A DNA stretch of 7,389 nucleotides from contig QMOP01000061.1 of NCBI GenBank assembly GCA_003650255.1, forward strand, positions 1-7,389, in the 5' to 3' direction. The DNA is from Caldisericota bacterium (GTDB lineage: Bacteria > CG03 > B21-G15). Each line of letters starts with the position of its first letter. Positions within the stretch are counted from its first letter, which is position 1. Shown piece by piece: positions 1-6,870 of the stretch. The translations under genes and the position numbers were made by a program. Below the pieces are notes generated by a model, which did no database searches, had not been told where the DNA came from, and saw only the letters and a list, made by a program, of their open reading frames with translations.

Positions 1-93
1 TTTCCCCTCAGGGGACGTTCGCGAGGGTGGCTCACTCTGCTCGCTGCGGTGGAATGCACAATGTCCTCGCTCGCAAAGCCCCTTCGGGGAAAA
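1..93. repeat. Imperfect inverted repeat with hairpin cores
   Basis: The left arm (about 1-27) read in reverse complement resembles the right arm (about 65-93). Both carry a CCTCG...CG element followed by a CCCC-loop-GGGG core and an A-run. Each core is itself self-complementary: TCCCCT/AGGGGA around 4-15, and CCC-TTCG-GGG at 80-89, a UUCG-type tetraloop if transcribed. The two arms could pair as a long stem or fold as separate small hairpins. The match was made by eye and includes gaps. Confidence 0.45.
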
Positions 94-187
94 CCGCCTC
101 CCTTATACTCTCGCTCTATCGCTCTGTCAGACTGTCGCACTGTATGCGTCCTTGGACGTAAAGCCTCCTCGGGAAAAACCACCTACC
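72..187 (+). repeat. Degenerate direct repeat pair, copies at 72-102 and 157-187
   Basis: Aligned without gaps, the two 31-base copies agree at 25 positions. They share the order CG-AAAGCC, a C/T-rich step, a CGGG core, an AAAACC run and CC-CC-type ends. The copies start 85 bases apart. Three of the six differences (at offsets 10, 12 and 18) fall in the hairpin core, so the second copy has weaker pairing. This suggests an old duplication of one unit rather than chance. Confidence 0.55.
112..143. repeat. Four degenerate 8-base tandem units (consensus CGCNCTGT)
   Basis: The units are CGCTCTAT, CGCTCTGT, CAGACTGT and CGCACTGT. Positions 1, 5, 6 and 8 are identical in all four, and most others agree in three. 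A weaker unit (TATACTCT) may precede at 104-111. On the opposite strand the consensus reads ACAGNGCG. The tract lies between the two copies of the direct repeat. Confidence 0.5.
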
Positions 188-232
188 ATTCGCTATTCCA
201 GGCACCATTTTCGCCACAGAGCCTAAAATTTC

Positions 233-260
233 TTGACATATGGATTTGATGTGTTAAAAT
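233..260 (+). promoter_or_regulatory. Sigma-70-type promoter for the lipoprotein gene
   Basis: A perfect TTGACA -35 box (233-238) is followed after 16 bases by TAAAAT (255-260). The -10 box is preceded by TGT, which makes an extended -10 (TGN) element. Transcription would start near 266-269, giving a leader of about 25-30 bases that holds just the ribosome binding site. It begins right where the GC-rich block ends. Confidence 0.75.
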
Positions 261-294
261 TAAATGAAATGTGGAAAGAGGAGGGGGTGTGAAG

Positions 295-678
295 ATGCGG
301 AAAAAAGTGTTGCAATTTGTTAGTTTGATTTTTGTGAGTGCCTTGATTGTTGGCTGTGCTACACTTGCTCAGAAGGCCAGAGAGACCACGGGTGTGCCAG
401 TTACTGGTGGAGTAAAAAGTATTGTGATTCAAGGACCATCAAGAGTTAAAGTAGGAGAAACAGTTACGCTTAAGGCTATTGGTTATGATGCTAAACAGGC
501 TAGGATAAAGATACCAGGCATAGTTAAGCCAAATTGGAGTGTGGATGATCCTAAGGTAGGAAAATTGGATAAGACAAAGGGAGCAAGTGTGAAGTTTACT
601 GGTCTTACCCCAGGAGTTTGCTACATCAAAGCTGTTCAGGGTGAAGCTAAAGCTGAAACTGCAATAGAAGTAAAATAA
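295..678 (+). CDS. Small Ig-like (Big_2-type) lipoprotein
   Basis: This 127-residue protein starts with a lipoprotein signal peptide: basic MRKK, a hydrophobic stretch, then the lipobox IVGC with Cys21 as the lipidated residue. After a short linker, residues 40-126 look like one bacterial Ig-like domain: a VKVGETVTL strand, a central Trp81, a G-L step at 89-91, and an FTGLTPG turn before the last strands, as in Big_2/invasin-type repeats. It would be anchored in a membrane and face the periplasm or surface; its partner and role cannot be read from sequence. ATG295 is preferred. GTG271 would place the AGGAGG (279-284) inside the gene; GTG289 is possible but sits only 4 bases after it. The gene stands alone behind its own promoter. 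Its G+C (about 43%) is higher than that of its downstream neighbours. Ala22 at +2 does not predict inner-membrane retention by the E. coli Lol rule. Confidence 0.8.
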   Translation: MRKKVLQFVSLIFVSALIVGCATLAQKARETTGVPVTGGVKSIVIQGPSRVKVGETVTLKAIGYDAKQARIKIPGIVKPNWSVDDPKVGKLDKTKGASVKFTGLTPGVCYIKAVQGEAKAETAIEVK

Positions 679-828
679 TAATTTCATAGAATCTTAAGTG
701 TAGATAATATAGTTATTTGAAAATAAATGAATATTAGTATATTGGGTTGGAGTTAATACACAATAATAATGTCTATGCTATTTTTTTAAATTGTTTCTTT
801 CTTTATTTATTGCCTTTATTATTAAGAT

Positions 829-857
829 TAGCCAAATGATTTTTAATATTGTATAAT
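829..857 (+). promoter_or_regulatory. Probable promoter of the dnaE-polA operon
   Basis: A perfect TATAAT (852-857) lies 17 bases after TAGCCA (829-834), which matches TTGACA at four of six positions. It is the best candidate in the AT-rich spacer 679-929. It would give a leader of about 60-65 bases containing a purine-rich A/G tract (858-880). AT-rich sequence produces chance TATAAT matches, so support is moderate. Confidence 0.45.
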
Positions 858-929
858 TTAAAGAGAAAAAAGAAAAAGATGTATATATCAGGTTTTAGAT
901 TTTGTTATATTTACTTTTACAGGTGACAA

Positions 930-3900
930 ATGCATCCTCATTCTGATTTTGTTCATCTTCATGTTCATACTGAATACAGTCTTCTTGATGGAGTTGCAAG
1001 GATTACAAGACAGGATTTCCCAGATGACCTTATAAAAAGGGCAAAAGAACTTAAATTTCCTGCTATTGCAATTACTGACCATGGGAATGTTTTTGGTGCT
1101 GTGAAGTTTTTTACAAGGTGTATGGAGGAGGGAATAAAACCAATTATTGGATGTGAGTTTTATATATCTCCAACAACGATTTATGATAAGGTTCAGCCAA
1201 ATCATATCACAGTTCTTGCAAAAGATGAGGTTGGTTACAGGAATCTTATTAAACTTAATTCAATTGCATACTTAGAAGGTTTTTATTATAAACCAAGAAT
1301 TGATAAGGATTTACTTCTTAAACACAGAGATGGTCTTATAATTCTTTCAGGGTGTCTTCATGGAGAGATAAATGAACTCCTTTTAAAGGGGAATTATGAA
1401 GAAGCGGAAAATCTATGCAGGTGGTTTAAGGATAATTTTGAACATTTTTATCTTGAGATAATGGACAATGGAATGGAGGAACAGAAGAAACTTATAAAAC
1501 ATGTTTTAGAACTTTCAAAGAAACTTGATATCCCTGTTGTTGCCACAAATGATGTCCATTATGTAAGAAGAGAAGATGCTTTTCTTCAGGATGTTGTTTT
1601 ATGTATAGGAACAAAGAAGAAACTTGAGGATAAGGATAGATTGAAATTTTCTACAGATCAGTTCTATTTAAGAAGTGCTGAGGAGATGAAGGAGATTTTC
1701 AGGGAGATTCCTGAAGCAATTGAAAATACAATTAGAATAGCAGAAAAGGTTTCATTTGAGTTTGACTTTGAGAAGATTCTTCTCCCCTCTTTTCCTACTC
1801 CTCGTGGAGAAGACCCGAATACTTATTTAAGGAGAAAATGTGAGGAAGGAGCAAGAAGAATTTACGGAGGAAAGATTCCTCCTGAAGTTAGAAAACGACT
1901 TGATCATGAATTAAATATTATAAAGGATATGGGGTTTTCAACATACTTTTTAATAGTTGAAGATTTTGTAAATTTTGCGAAGAAAAATGGAATTCCTGTT
2001 GGTCCTGGAAGAGGAAGTGGAGCCGGATCAATTGTATCTTATTTACTTGGGATAACAGAACTTGACCCTTTAAAATATAATTTAATTTTTGAGAGGTTTT
2101 TGAATCCAGGAAGAAAAAGTTTGCCAGACCTTGATATTGATTTTGCTGATTTTGGAAGGGATGCTGTGATAGAATATGTTAAGAATAAATATTCATCAAA
2201 AGCAGTTGGTCAGATAATAACATTTTCAAGTATGAATGCAAGAATGGTAATAAGGGATGTTGGAAGGGTTCTTTCTTATGCTGAAAGTGAACTTGACCGT
2301 CTTGCAAAAATGGTTCCTCAGGGATTTACAATTTATCAGGCAATTGAAACAAACCCTGAACTTAAATCTTTGTATGAGTCATCAAGAGAGATAAGAAACT
2401 GGCTTGAACTTTCGTCCAGGATTGAAGGAATAAAAAGACATATAGGAATGCATGCAGCAGGTGTTGTTATTGCTCCGGGAGACCTGACAGATTATGTTCC
2501 ATTTGCTAAAACAAGTAAAGGGGTTCCTGTTACTCAGTTTGAAGGAGAGGACTTAATAAAACTTGGACTCCTTAAAGTTGATTTTCTTGGACTTACAAAT
2601 CTTTCAATAATTGAGAATACAGTAAAACTTGTTAAAGAAAGAAGGGGAATTGAGATAGATATGAAGAATATACCGATGGATGATAAGAAAACATTCAAGT
2701 TGCTGCAGGAAGCAAGAACACTCGGAATATTTCAACTTGAAAGTCATGGAATGAGAGAAATATTAAGGAAGATGAAGCCCCAGGTATTTACTGATTTGGT
2801 AGCGGTTCTTGCTCTGTATAGACCCGGTCCTATAAAGAGTGGAATGGTTGATGATTTTATTGAAAGGAAAAATGGATTAAAACCTATAGTTTATGAAATT
2901 CCTCAACTTAAAGATGTTCTTGAAGAGACATATGGAGTTATTGTTTATCAGGAACAGGTTATGGAAATAGCAAGGATTATTGCTGGTTTCAGTTTGGAAA
3001 AAGCGGATGATCTGAGGAGAGCAATGGGAAAGAAAATTCCAGAAGTGATAGAAGCAATGAAGGGTGAGTTTATTGAAGGAGCAAAGAAAAATGGTTATTC
3101 CGAAGAGGTTGCTGAAAGGATATATTATCTTTTAAGTCAATTTGCTTCTTATGGCTTCAATAAAAGTCATTCAACTGCCTATGCTCTTATATCCTATAGA
3201 ACAGCATATTTAAAAGCAAATTATCCAGTTGAGTATATGAAGGCATTGCTTGACAGTGAAATTCAGAATTCCGATAAACTTTCACTTTATATTCAGGAGG
3301 CAAGAAAGATGGGGATGGATATTCTTCCACCAAGTATAAATAAAAGTGATGTTTACTTCAAAATTGAAGGAGAAAGGAGTATAAGATTTGGACTTCTTGG
3401 AATAAAAAATACAGGGGAACAGGCACTTTATGAGATAATAAAAGCAAGAAACAGAGTTGGTAGTTTCAAAAGTATTTCTGATTTTATAATGAATGTTGAA
3501 TTTAAATCACTTAATAAAAAGAATCTTGAAGCATTGATAAAAGCAGGTGCTTTTGATGAGATTGCCTCAAGAACAAAACTTCTTGTTGGACTTGATAGAA
3601 TTTTAGAAAGAATTTCTTCCTTGAAAAAGGATAGAGATTCAGGACAATTAAATTTACTTGGAATGGATGAGTTTATAGATGTAAATTCACTTCTTCCTTC
3701 TGTTAAAGAATGGTCAAGTTCAAAATTAATGATGCTTGAAAAGGATGCCCTTGGTTTTTACCTCACAAACCATCCTTTAAGACCATATGAGAGAAAATTA
3801 AGAGGTATGATTACCACAACAATATTGGATTTAAAAGAGAAAAAAATCCTTTATCCAAGTGTAATTATTGGTGGAGTTATAAAAAATGTGAAAAAGATTA

Positions 3901-4358
3901 AGACATCAAAGGATAAACTTATGGCTGTCTTTGTTTTAGAGGATATGACTGACACAATTGAGGTTATTGCTTTTGAAGAAAGTTTCAATAGACCTGGTGC
4001 ACCGCAGTTGAAGGAGGATGAGATTGTTGTTGTAAGAGGGAATATTGATGTGAATGATAGAGGAGTAAGGATTCTTGCAAATGAAGTTTTTTCATTTCCC
4101 GAAGCAGAGTCAATGTTTTTGAAAAAAATTATAGTGAAATTAAGACATTCAAATTTTCAGGATGAGAAAATAAAGGAGTTAAAGAGTACTCTTACTAAAT
4201 ACAAGGGTGATAAACTTTCTGTTGAGATTCATTATGAGAGTAAAAAATTTAGATGGGTGAAGTTTGAACTTGAAACAAAGGTAAGAATGAGTGAAAACCT
4301 TTTTGATGAACTTAAAGAAAAATTTGGGGAGGAAGCAATTGAGTTTAGAACTGTTTAA
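930..4358 (+). CDS. dnaE: DNA polymerase III subunit alpha (replicative polymerase)
   Basis: This is the replicative DNA polymerase of the Pol III holoenzyme, 1142 residues, a normal length for DnaE (not PolC). The start is fixed: an in-frame TGA lies at 924-926 and AGGTGA (921-926) precedes ATG930. Domains in order: PHP (about 1-285) opening with HLHVHTEYSLLDG; palm with GPGRGSGAGS (358-367) and PDLDIDF, giving catalytic Asp402 and Asp404, plus Asp551 in KVDFLGL; fingers with YRPGP, YQEQVM and FNKSHSTAYA (743-752); helix-hairpin-helix region (about 800-880); a likely beta-clamp motif QLNLL (906-910); an OB fold (about 975-1055); and a short C-terminal domain. All nine PHP metal-ligand positions of exonuclease-active DnaE1 proteins appear present: His11, His13, Asp20, His51, Glu76, His92, Cys142, Asp208, His210. 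It is the first gene of an operon and its last 20 bases overlap polA. Confidence 0.98.
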   Translation: MHPHSDFVHLHVHTEYSLLDGVARITRQDFPDDLIKRAKELKFPAIAITDHGNVFGAVKFFTRCMEEGIKPIIGCEFYISPTTIYDKVQPNHITVLAKDEVGYRNLIKLNSIAYLEGFYYKPRIDKDLLLKHRDGLIILSGCLHGEINELLLKGNYEEAENLCRWFKDNFEHFYLEIMDNGMEEQKKLIKHVLELSKKLDIPVVATNDVHYVRREDAFLQDVVLCIGTKKKLEDKDRLKFSTDQFYLRSAEEMKEIFREIPEAIENTIRIAEKVSFEFDFEKILLPSFPTPRGEDPNTYLRRKCEEGARRIYGGKIPPEVRKRLDHELNIIKDMGFSTYFLIVEDFVNFAKKNGIPVGPGRGSGAGSIVSYLLGITELDPLKYNLIFERFLNPGRKSLPDLDIDFADFGRDAVIEYVKNKYSSKAVGQIITFSSMNARMVIRDVGRVLSYAESELDRLAKMVPQGFTIYQAIETNPELKSLYESSREIRNWLELSSRIEGIKRHIGMHAAGVVIAPGDLTDYVPFAKTSKGVPVTQFEGEDLIKLGLLKVDFLGLTNLSIIENTVKLVKERRGIEIDMKNIPMDDKKTFKLLQEARTLGIFQLESHGMREILRKMKPQVFTDLVAVLALYRPGPIKSGMVDDFIERKNGLKPIVYEIPQLKDVLEETYGVIVYQEQVMEIARIIAGFSLEKADDLRRAMGKKIPEVIEAMKGEFIEGAKKNGYSEEVAERIYYLLSQFASYGFNKSHSTAYALISYRTAYLKANYPVEYMKALLDSEIQNSDKLSLYIQEARKMGMDILPPSINKSDVYFKIEGERSIRFGLLGIKNTGEQALYEIIKARNRVGSFKSISDFIMNVEFKSLNKKNLEALIKAGAFDEIASRTKLLVGLDRILERISSLKKDRDSGQLNLLGMDEFIDVNSLLPSVKEWSSSKLMMLEKDALGFYLTNHPLRPYERKLRGMITTTILDLKEKKILYPSVIIGGVIKNVKKIKTSKDKLMAVFVLEDMTDTIEVIAFEESFNRPGAPQLKEDEIVVVRGNIDVNDRGVRILANEVFSFPEAESMFLKKIIVKLRHSNFQDEKIKELKSTLTKYKGDKLSVEIHYESKKFRWVKFELETKVRMSENLFDELKEKFGEEAIEFRTV
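4327..4341 (+). promoter_or_regulatory. Ribosome binding site and TTG start of polA, inside the end of dnaE
   Basis: GGGAGGA (4327-4333) stands 6 bases (counted from GGAGG) before TTG4339, the best site in this stretch. The resulting N-terminus, a few residues before the LFIIDGNG strand, fits normal Pol I starts. The alternatives, GTG4291 and ATG4306, have at most a weak AAGG upstream and would add 16 or 11 residues unusual for the family. Confidence 0.7.
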
Positions 4359-6870
4359 AAAGGAGAAACTTTTTATAATTGACGGAAATGGTTATATTCA
4401 CAGAGCATTCTATGCACTTCCTGATATGAGGACAAAGACGGGTTTTCCAACAAATGCTCTTTATGGATTTACAAGAATGCTATTAAAAATTATAAAAAAT
4501 GAAAATCCAGATTATATTGTTGTCTGTTTTGATAGACCTGAACCAACTTTCAGGCATAAAAGTTTCAAAGAATATAAGGCAACAAGACCAAAGGTAAGTG
4601 ATGATTTAGTGGTTCAGATTAAAGAAGCACCACGCATAGTTGATGCTCTTGGTATAAAATATGTTTCATCACCTGGCTATGAGGCAGATGATTTAATAAA
4701 GGCAATTGTTGATAAGTTTAAAAAGGAGAATATTAACATTTTTATTGTTTCAGGTGATAAAGATATCTTGCAACTTGTTGATGAAAATGTGTTTGTTTAT
4801 GATGATAAAAAGGATATTGTTATTGGCAGGAAAGAGGTTATTGAAATTTTTGGAGTCACGCCTCAGAAGATACCAGATTATCTTGCAATTGTTGGAGATA
4901 AAATTGATAATATTCCTGGTGTTAAAGGAATAGGAAAAGAGGGAGCAAAAAATCTTCTTCTTAAATTTTCCTCACTTGATGAAATTTATAAGAATTTAGA
5001 TTCCATTGATATCAAAACAAGAGAAAAACTTTTAAAGAGTAAAGAAACTGCTTTTCTTTCACTTGAACTTACAAAACTGAGAGGTTGCGATATTGATTAT
5101 AAACTTAATGATTTTAAATATAATGGTTTGAATAAAGAGGTTGCTTATTCTGTTTTTAAAAAATTTGAATTCAGGTCAATCTTAAGGGAAATCCTTTCTT
5201 CAAAGGTTGAATTTGAGTTTGAGATTTTGAGAAAAAATTTTGAAAGGGTATTGGAAAGTATTAAGGATAAAATTTTTATTCATATTTATAGAAATGGAAG
5301 GATTTTGATCGGATTGTCAGGGAAGAAGAATTTTGTAATAGAGAATTCTGATAAGAAGAGTTTGATTTCTTTAAAAAAGGTTCTTGAGGATGGCTCCATA
5401 AAGAAATATGCAGTTTCTTTAAAAGATGTAATTAAATTTTTTCTTGATTACGATATAGAGTTAAAAGGGGAATATTTTGATTTAGAACTCATTTCTTATC
5501 TTATTGACCCTTCAAGGAAGAAGGATTTTGTTTCTATTTTTGAAGAGAAACTTTCTGTTAGAGTTCCTGAAAATGATGAATTAAAGAGTATTGTTTTTAT
5601 CCTTGAGGGATTAAAGAAAATTGAGAAGGATTTTATTGAAGAAATTGAAAAAGAAGGATTAGGTTCTCTTTACTACGAAGTAGAACTTCCACTTGTAAGG
5701 GTTCTTTCTGAAATGGAGAAAAGGGGTATAAAGGTTTCAAGGAAATATTTGAAGGAGTTTTTAAATGAGATTGTTGGAATGGAGAATGAAGTAAAAAAGG
5801 AGATTTTTTCTTATTGTGGAGCAGGAATAAATATAAATTCTCCAAAACAACTTTCATTTGTTTTATTTGAGAAATTAAAACTTCCTGTTTTAAAAAAAGG
5901 AAAGACGGGTCCTTCAACTTCAGAAGAGGTTTTAAGAGAACTTTCAAAACTTCATCCACTTCCAGAATTAATTCTTAAATATAGAGAAATTCAGAAACTA
6001 CGTTCAACATATATTGAGCCAATCCTTCAGGGACTTGATGAGAACTCAAGAATCCATCCAAATTTCAATCAGACAATAACTCAGACAGGAAGACTCTCCT
6101 CTTCAAATCCAAATTTTCAGAATATTCCAAAAAGAGGAGAACTTCAGTCAAAGATTAGAAAGGCGTTTATACCCGAAGATGGTTATATTTTTGTTTCATT
6201 TGACTATTCGCAGATTGATTTAAGAGTTCTTGCACACTATTCTGAGGATCCTGTTCTTATTGAGGCATTTAAGAAGGATAGGGATATTCACACAGAGGTC
6301 GCAATGGAGTTATTTGGAAAAAAGGATATAAGTGAGGATGAAAGAAGGATTGCCAAAGTTGTAAATTTTGGAATTGTTTATGGTATTTCTCCTTATGGAT
6401 TAAGTAGAGATATAGGGATTCTTGAAAAGGAGGCACAGGTATTTATAAATAAGTATTTTGAAAAATATAAAGGGGTTAAAAATTTTATTGAAAATATTGT
6501 TAATGAAGCAAAAATTAAGGGATACGTTACTACACTACTTGGAAGAAAAAGAAGGATTTATGAGTTTTCTTCATCAAGGAAGGATGTTATTCAGTATGGT
6601 GAAAGAATTGCAATAAATACTCCTATTCAGGGAACAAGTGCTGATATAATAAAGGTTGCAATGGTGAAAATTTATGATTTTATTAAGAAAAATAATATAG
6701 ATGCTTATATTCTTTCTCAGATTCATGACGAATTGCTTTTTGAAGTGAAAGAAAATATAGTTGAGGATTTTATTCCAGATATAAAAGAAATAATGGAGAA
6801 TGCAGTTTCCTTAAAGGTTCCACTTAAAGTTGAATATAAGAAAGGAAAAAACTGGTATGATATGGATTAG
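4339..6870 (+). CDS. polA: DNA polymerase I with 5' nuclease and degenerate 3'-5' exonuclease domain
   Basis: This family A polymerase has 843 residues, close to Taq. It removes RNA primers and fills gaps in lagging-strand synthesis and repair. The 5' nuclease (about 1-285) keeps the expected acidic set: Asp15, Asp65, Glu115/Asp117/Asp118 in GYEADD, Asp140 and Asp142, Asp187 and Asp190, then the helix-hairpin-helix IPGVKGIG. The middle domain (about 290-440) has the fold-like pattern but no DxE motif, no NLKYD-type Asp and no YxxxD motif, so 3'-5' proofreading is probably absent. The polymerase part shows TGRLSSS (583-589), motif A DYSQIDLR (622-629), motif B with Arg669, Lys673, Phe677 and Tyr681, and motif C HDE (796-798). 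Asp622 and Asp797 are the catalytic pair. Oddly, motif A has Asp627 where the family has Glu (E. coli 710). The gene overlaps dnaE by 20 bases and the next gene by about 14. GTG4291 is an alternative start. Confidence 0.97.
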   Translation: MSLELFKKEKLFIIDGNGYIHRAFYALPDMRTKTGFPTNALYGFTRMLLKIIKNENPDYIVVCFDRPEPTFRHKSFKEYKATRPKVSDDLVVQIKEAPRIVDALGIKYVSSPGYEADDLIKAIVDKFKKENINIFIVSGDKDILQLVDENVFVYDDKKDIVIGRKEVIEIFGVTPQKIPDYLAIVGDKIDNIPGVKGIGKEGAKNLLLKFSSLDEIYKNLDSIDIKTREKLLKSKETAFLSLELTKLRGCDIDYKLNDFKYNGLNKEVAYSVFKKFEFRSILREILSSKVEFEFEILRKNFERVLESIKDKIFIHIYRNGRILIGLSGKKNFVIENSDKKSLISLKKVLEDGSIKKYAVSLKDVIKFFLDYDIELKGEYFDLELISYLIDPSRKKDFVSIFEEKLSVRVPENDELKSIVFILEGLKKIEKDFIEEIEKEGLGSLYYEVELPLVRVLSEMEKRGIKVSRKYLKEFLNEIVGMENEVKKEIFSYCGAGININSPKQLSFVLFEKLKLPVLKKGKTGPSTSEEVLRELSKLHPLPELILKYREIQKLRSTYIEPILQGLDENSRIHPNFNQTITQTGRLSSSNPNFQNIPKRGELQSKIRKAFIPEDGYIFVSFDYSQIDLRVLAHYSEDPVLIEAFKKDRDIHTEVAMELFGKKDISEDERRIAKVVNFGIVYGISPYGLSRDIGILEKEAQVFINKYFEKYKGVKNFIENIVNEAKIKGYVTTLLGRKRRIYEFSSSRKDVIQYGERIAINTPIQGTSADIIKVAMVKIYDFIKKNNIDAYILSQIHDELLFEVKENIVEDFIPDIKEIMENAVSLKVPLKVEYKKGKNWYDMD

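Larger units (their letters stand above)
1..230. repeat. GC-rich non-coding repeat block (left edge probably truncated)
   Basis: This block has about 58% G+C over its first 180 bases, against roughly a third in the dnaE and polA genes. It contains short CCCC/GGGG hairpin cores (near 4-15 and 79-89), an imperfect inverted repeat, a degenerate direct repeat and an 8-base periodic tract, listed separately. No reading frame in it looks like a protein: the longest has low-complexity Ser/Arg/Pro content, no ribosome binding site and runs into the next promoter. The composition drops sharply near 220-230, just before the -35 box of the next gene. It looks like an interspersed intergenic repeat or the remnant of a structured element. 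I do not recognise a family, and the window start cuts off its left side. Confidence 0.6.

Noticed and set aside
1..230. CRISPR array, tRNA or rRNA fragment in the GC-rich block
   Set aside because: Repeats are degenerate and unevenly spaced without unique spacers, and no cloverleaf or conserved rRNA stretch was recognised.
49..249. 66-codon frame in the GC-rich block
   Set aside because: No ribosome binding site, repeat-derived composition, crosses direct-repeat copies and runs into the -35 box of the next promoter.
271..294. GTG271 as start of the lipoprotein
   Set aside because: It would place the AGGAGG ribosome binding site inside the coding region and add a Glu/Gly-rich stretch before a normal signal peptide.
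223..687. Two minus-strand frames across the lipoprotein gene
   Set aside because: Antisense shadows of a gene that has promoter, ribosome binding site and lipobox on the + strand.
679..828. Terminator after the lipoprotein gene
   Set aside because: There is a T-run near 780-787, but I found no stable hairpin before it; only 4-5 bp AT pairings.
888..1205. Minus-strand frame over the dnaE start
   Set aside because: Lies opposite the strongly conserved PHP region; no recognisable domain.
4706..5959. Small frames inside polA on either strand (4706-4933 and 5633-5959)
   Set aside because: Low-complexity Leu/Ile/Lys-rich translations that shadow an intact polymerase gene.
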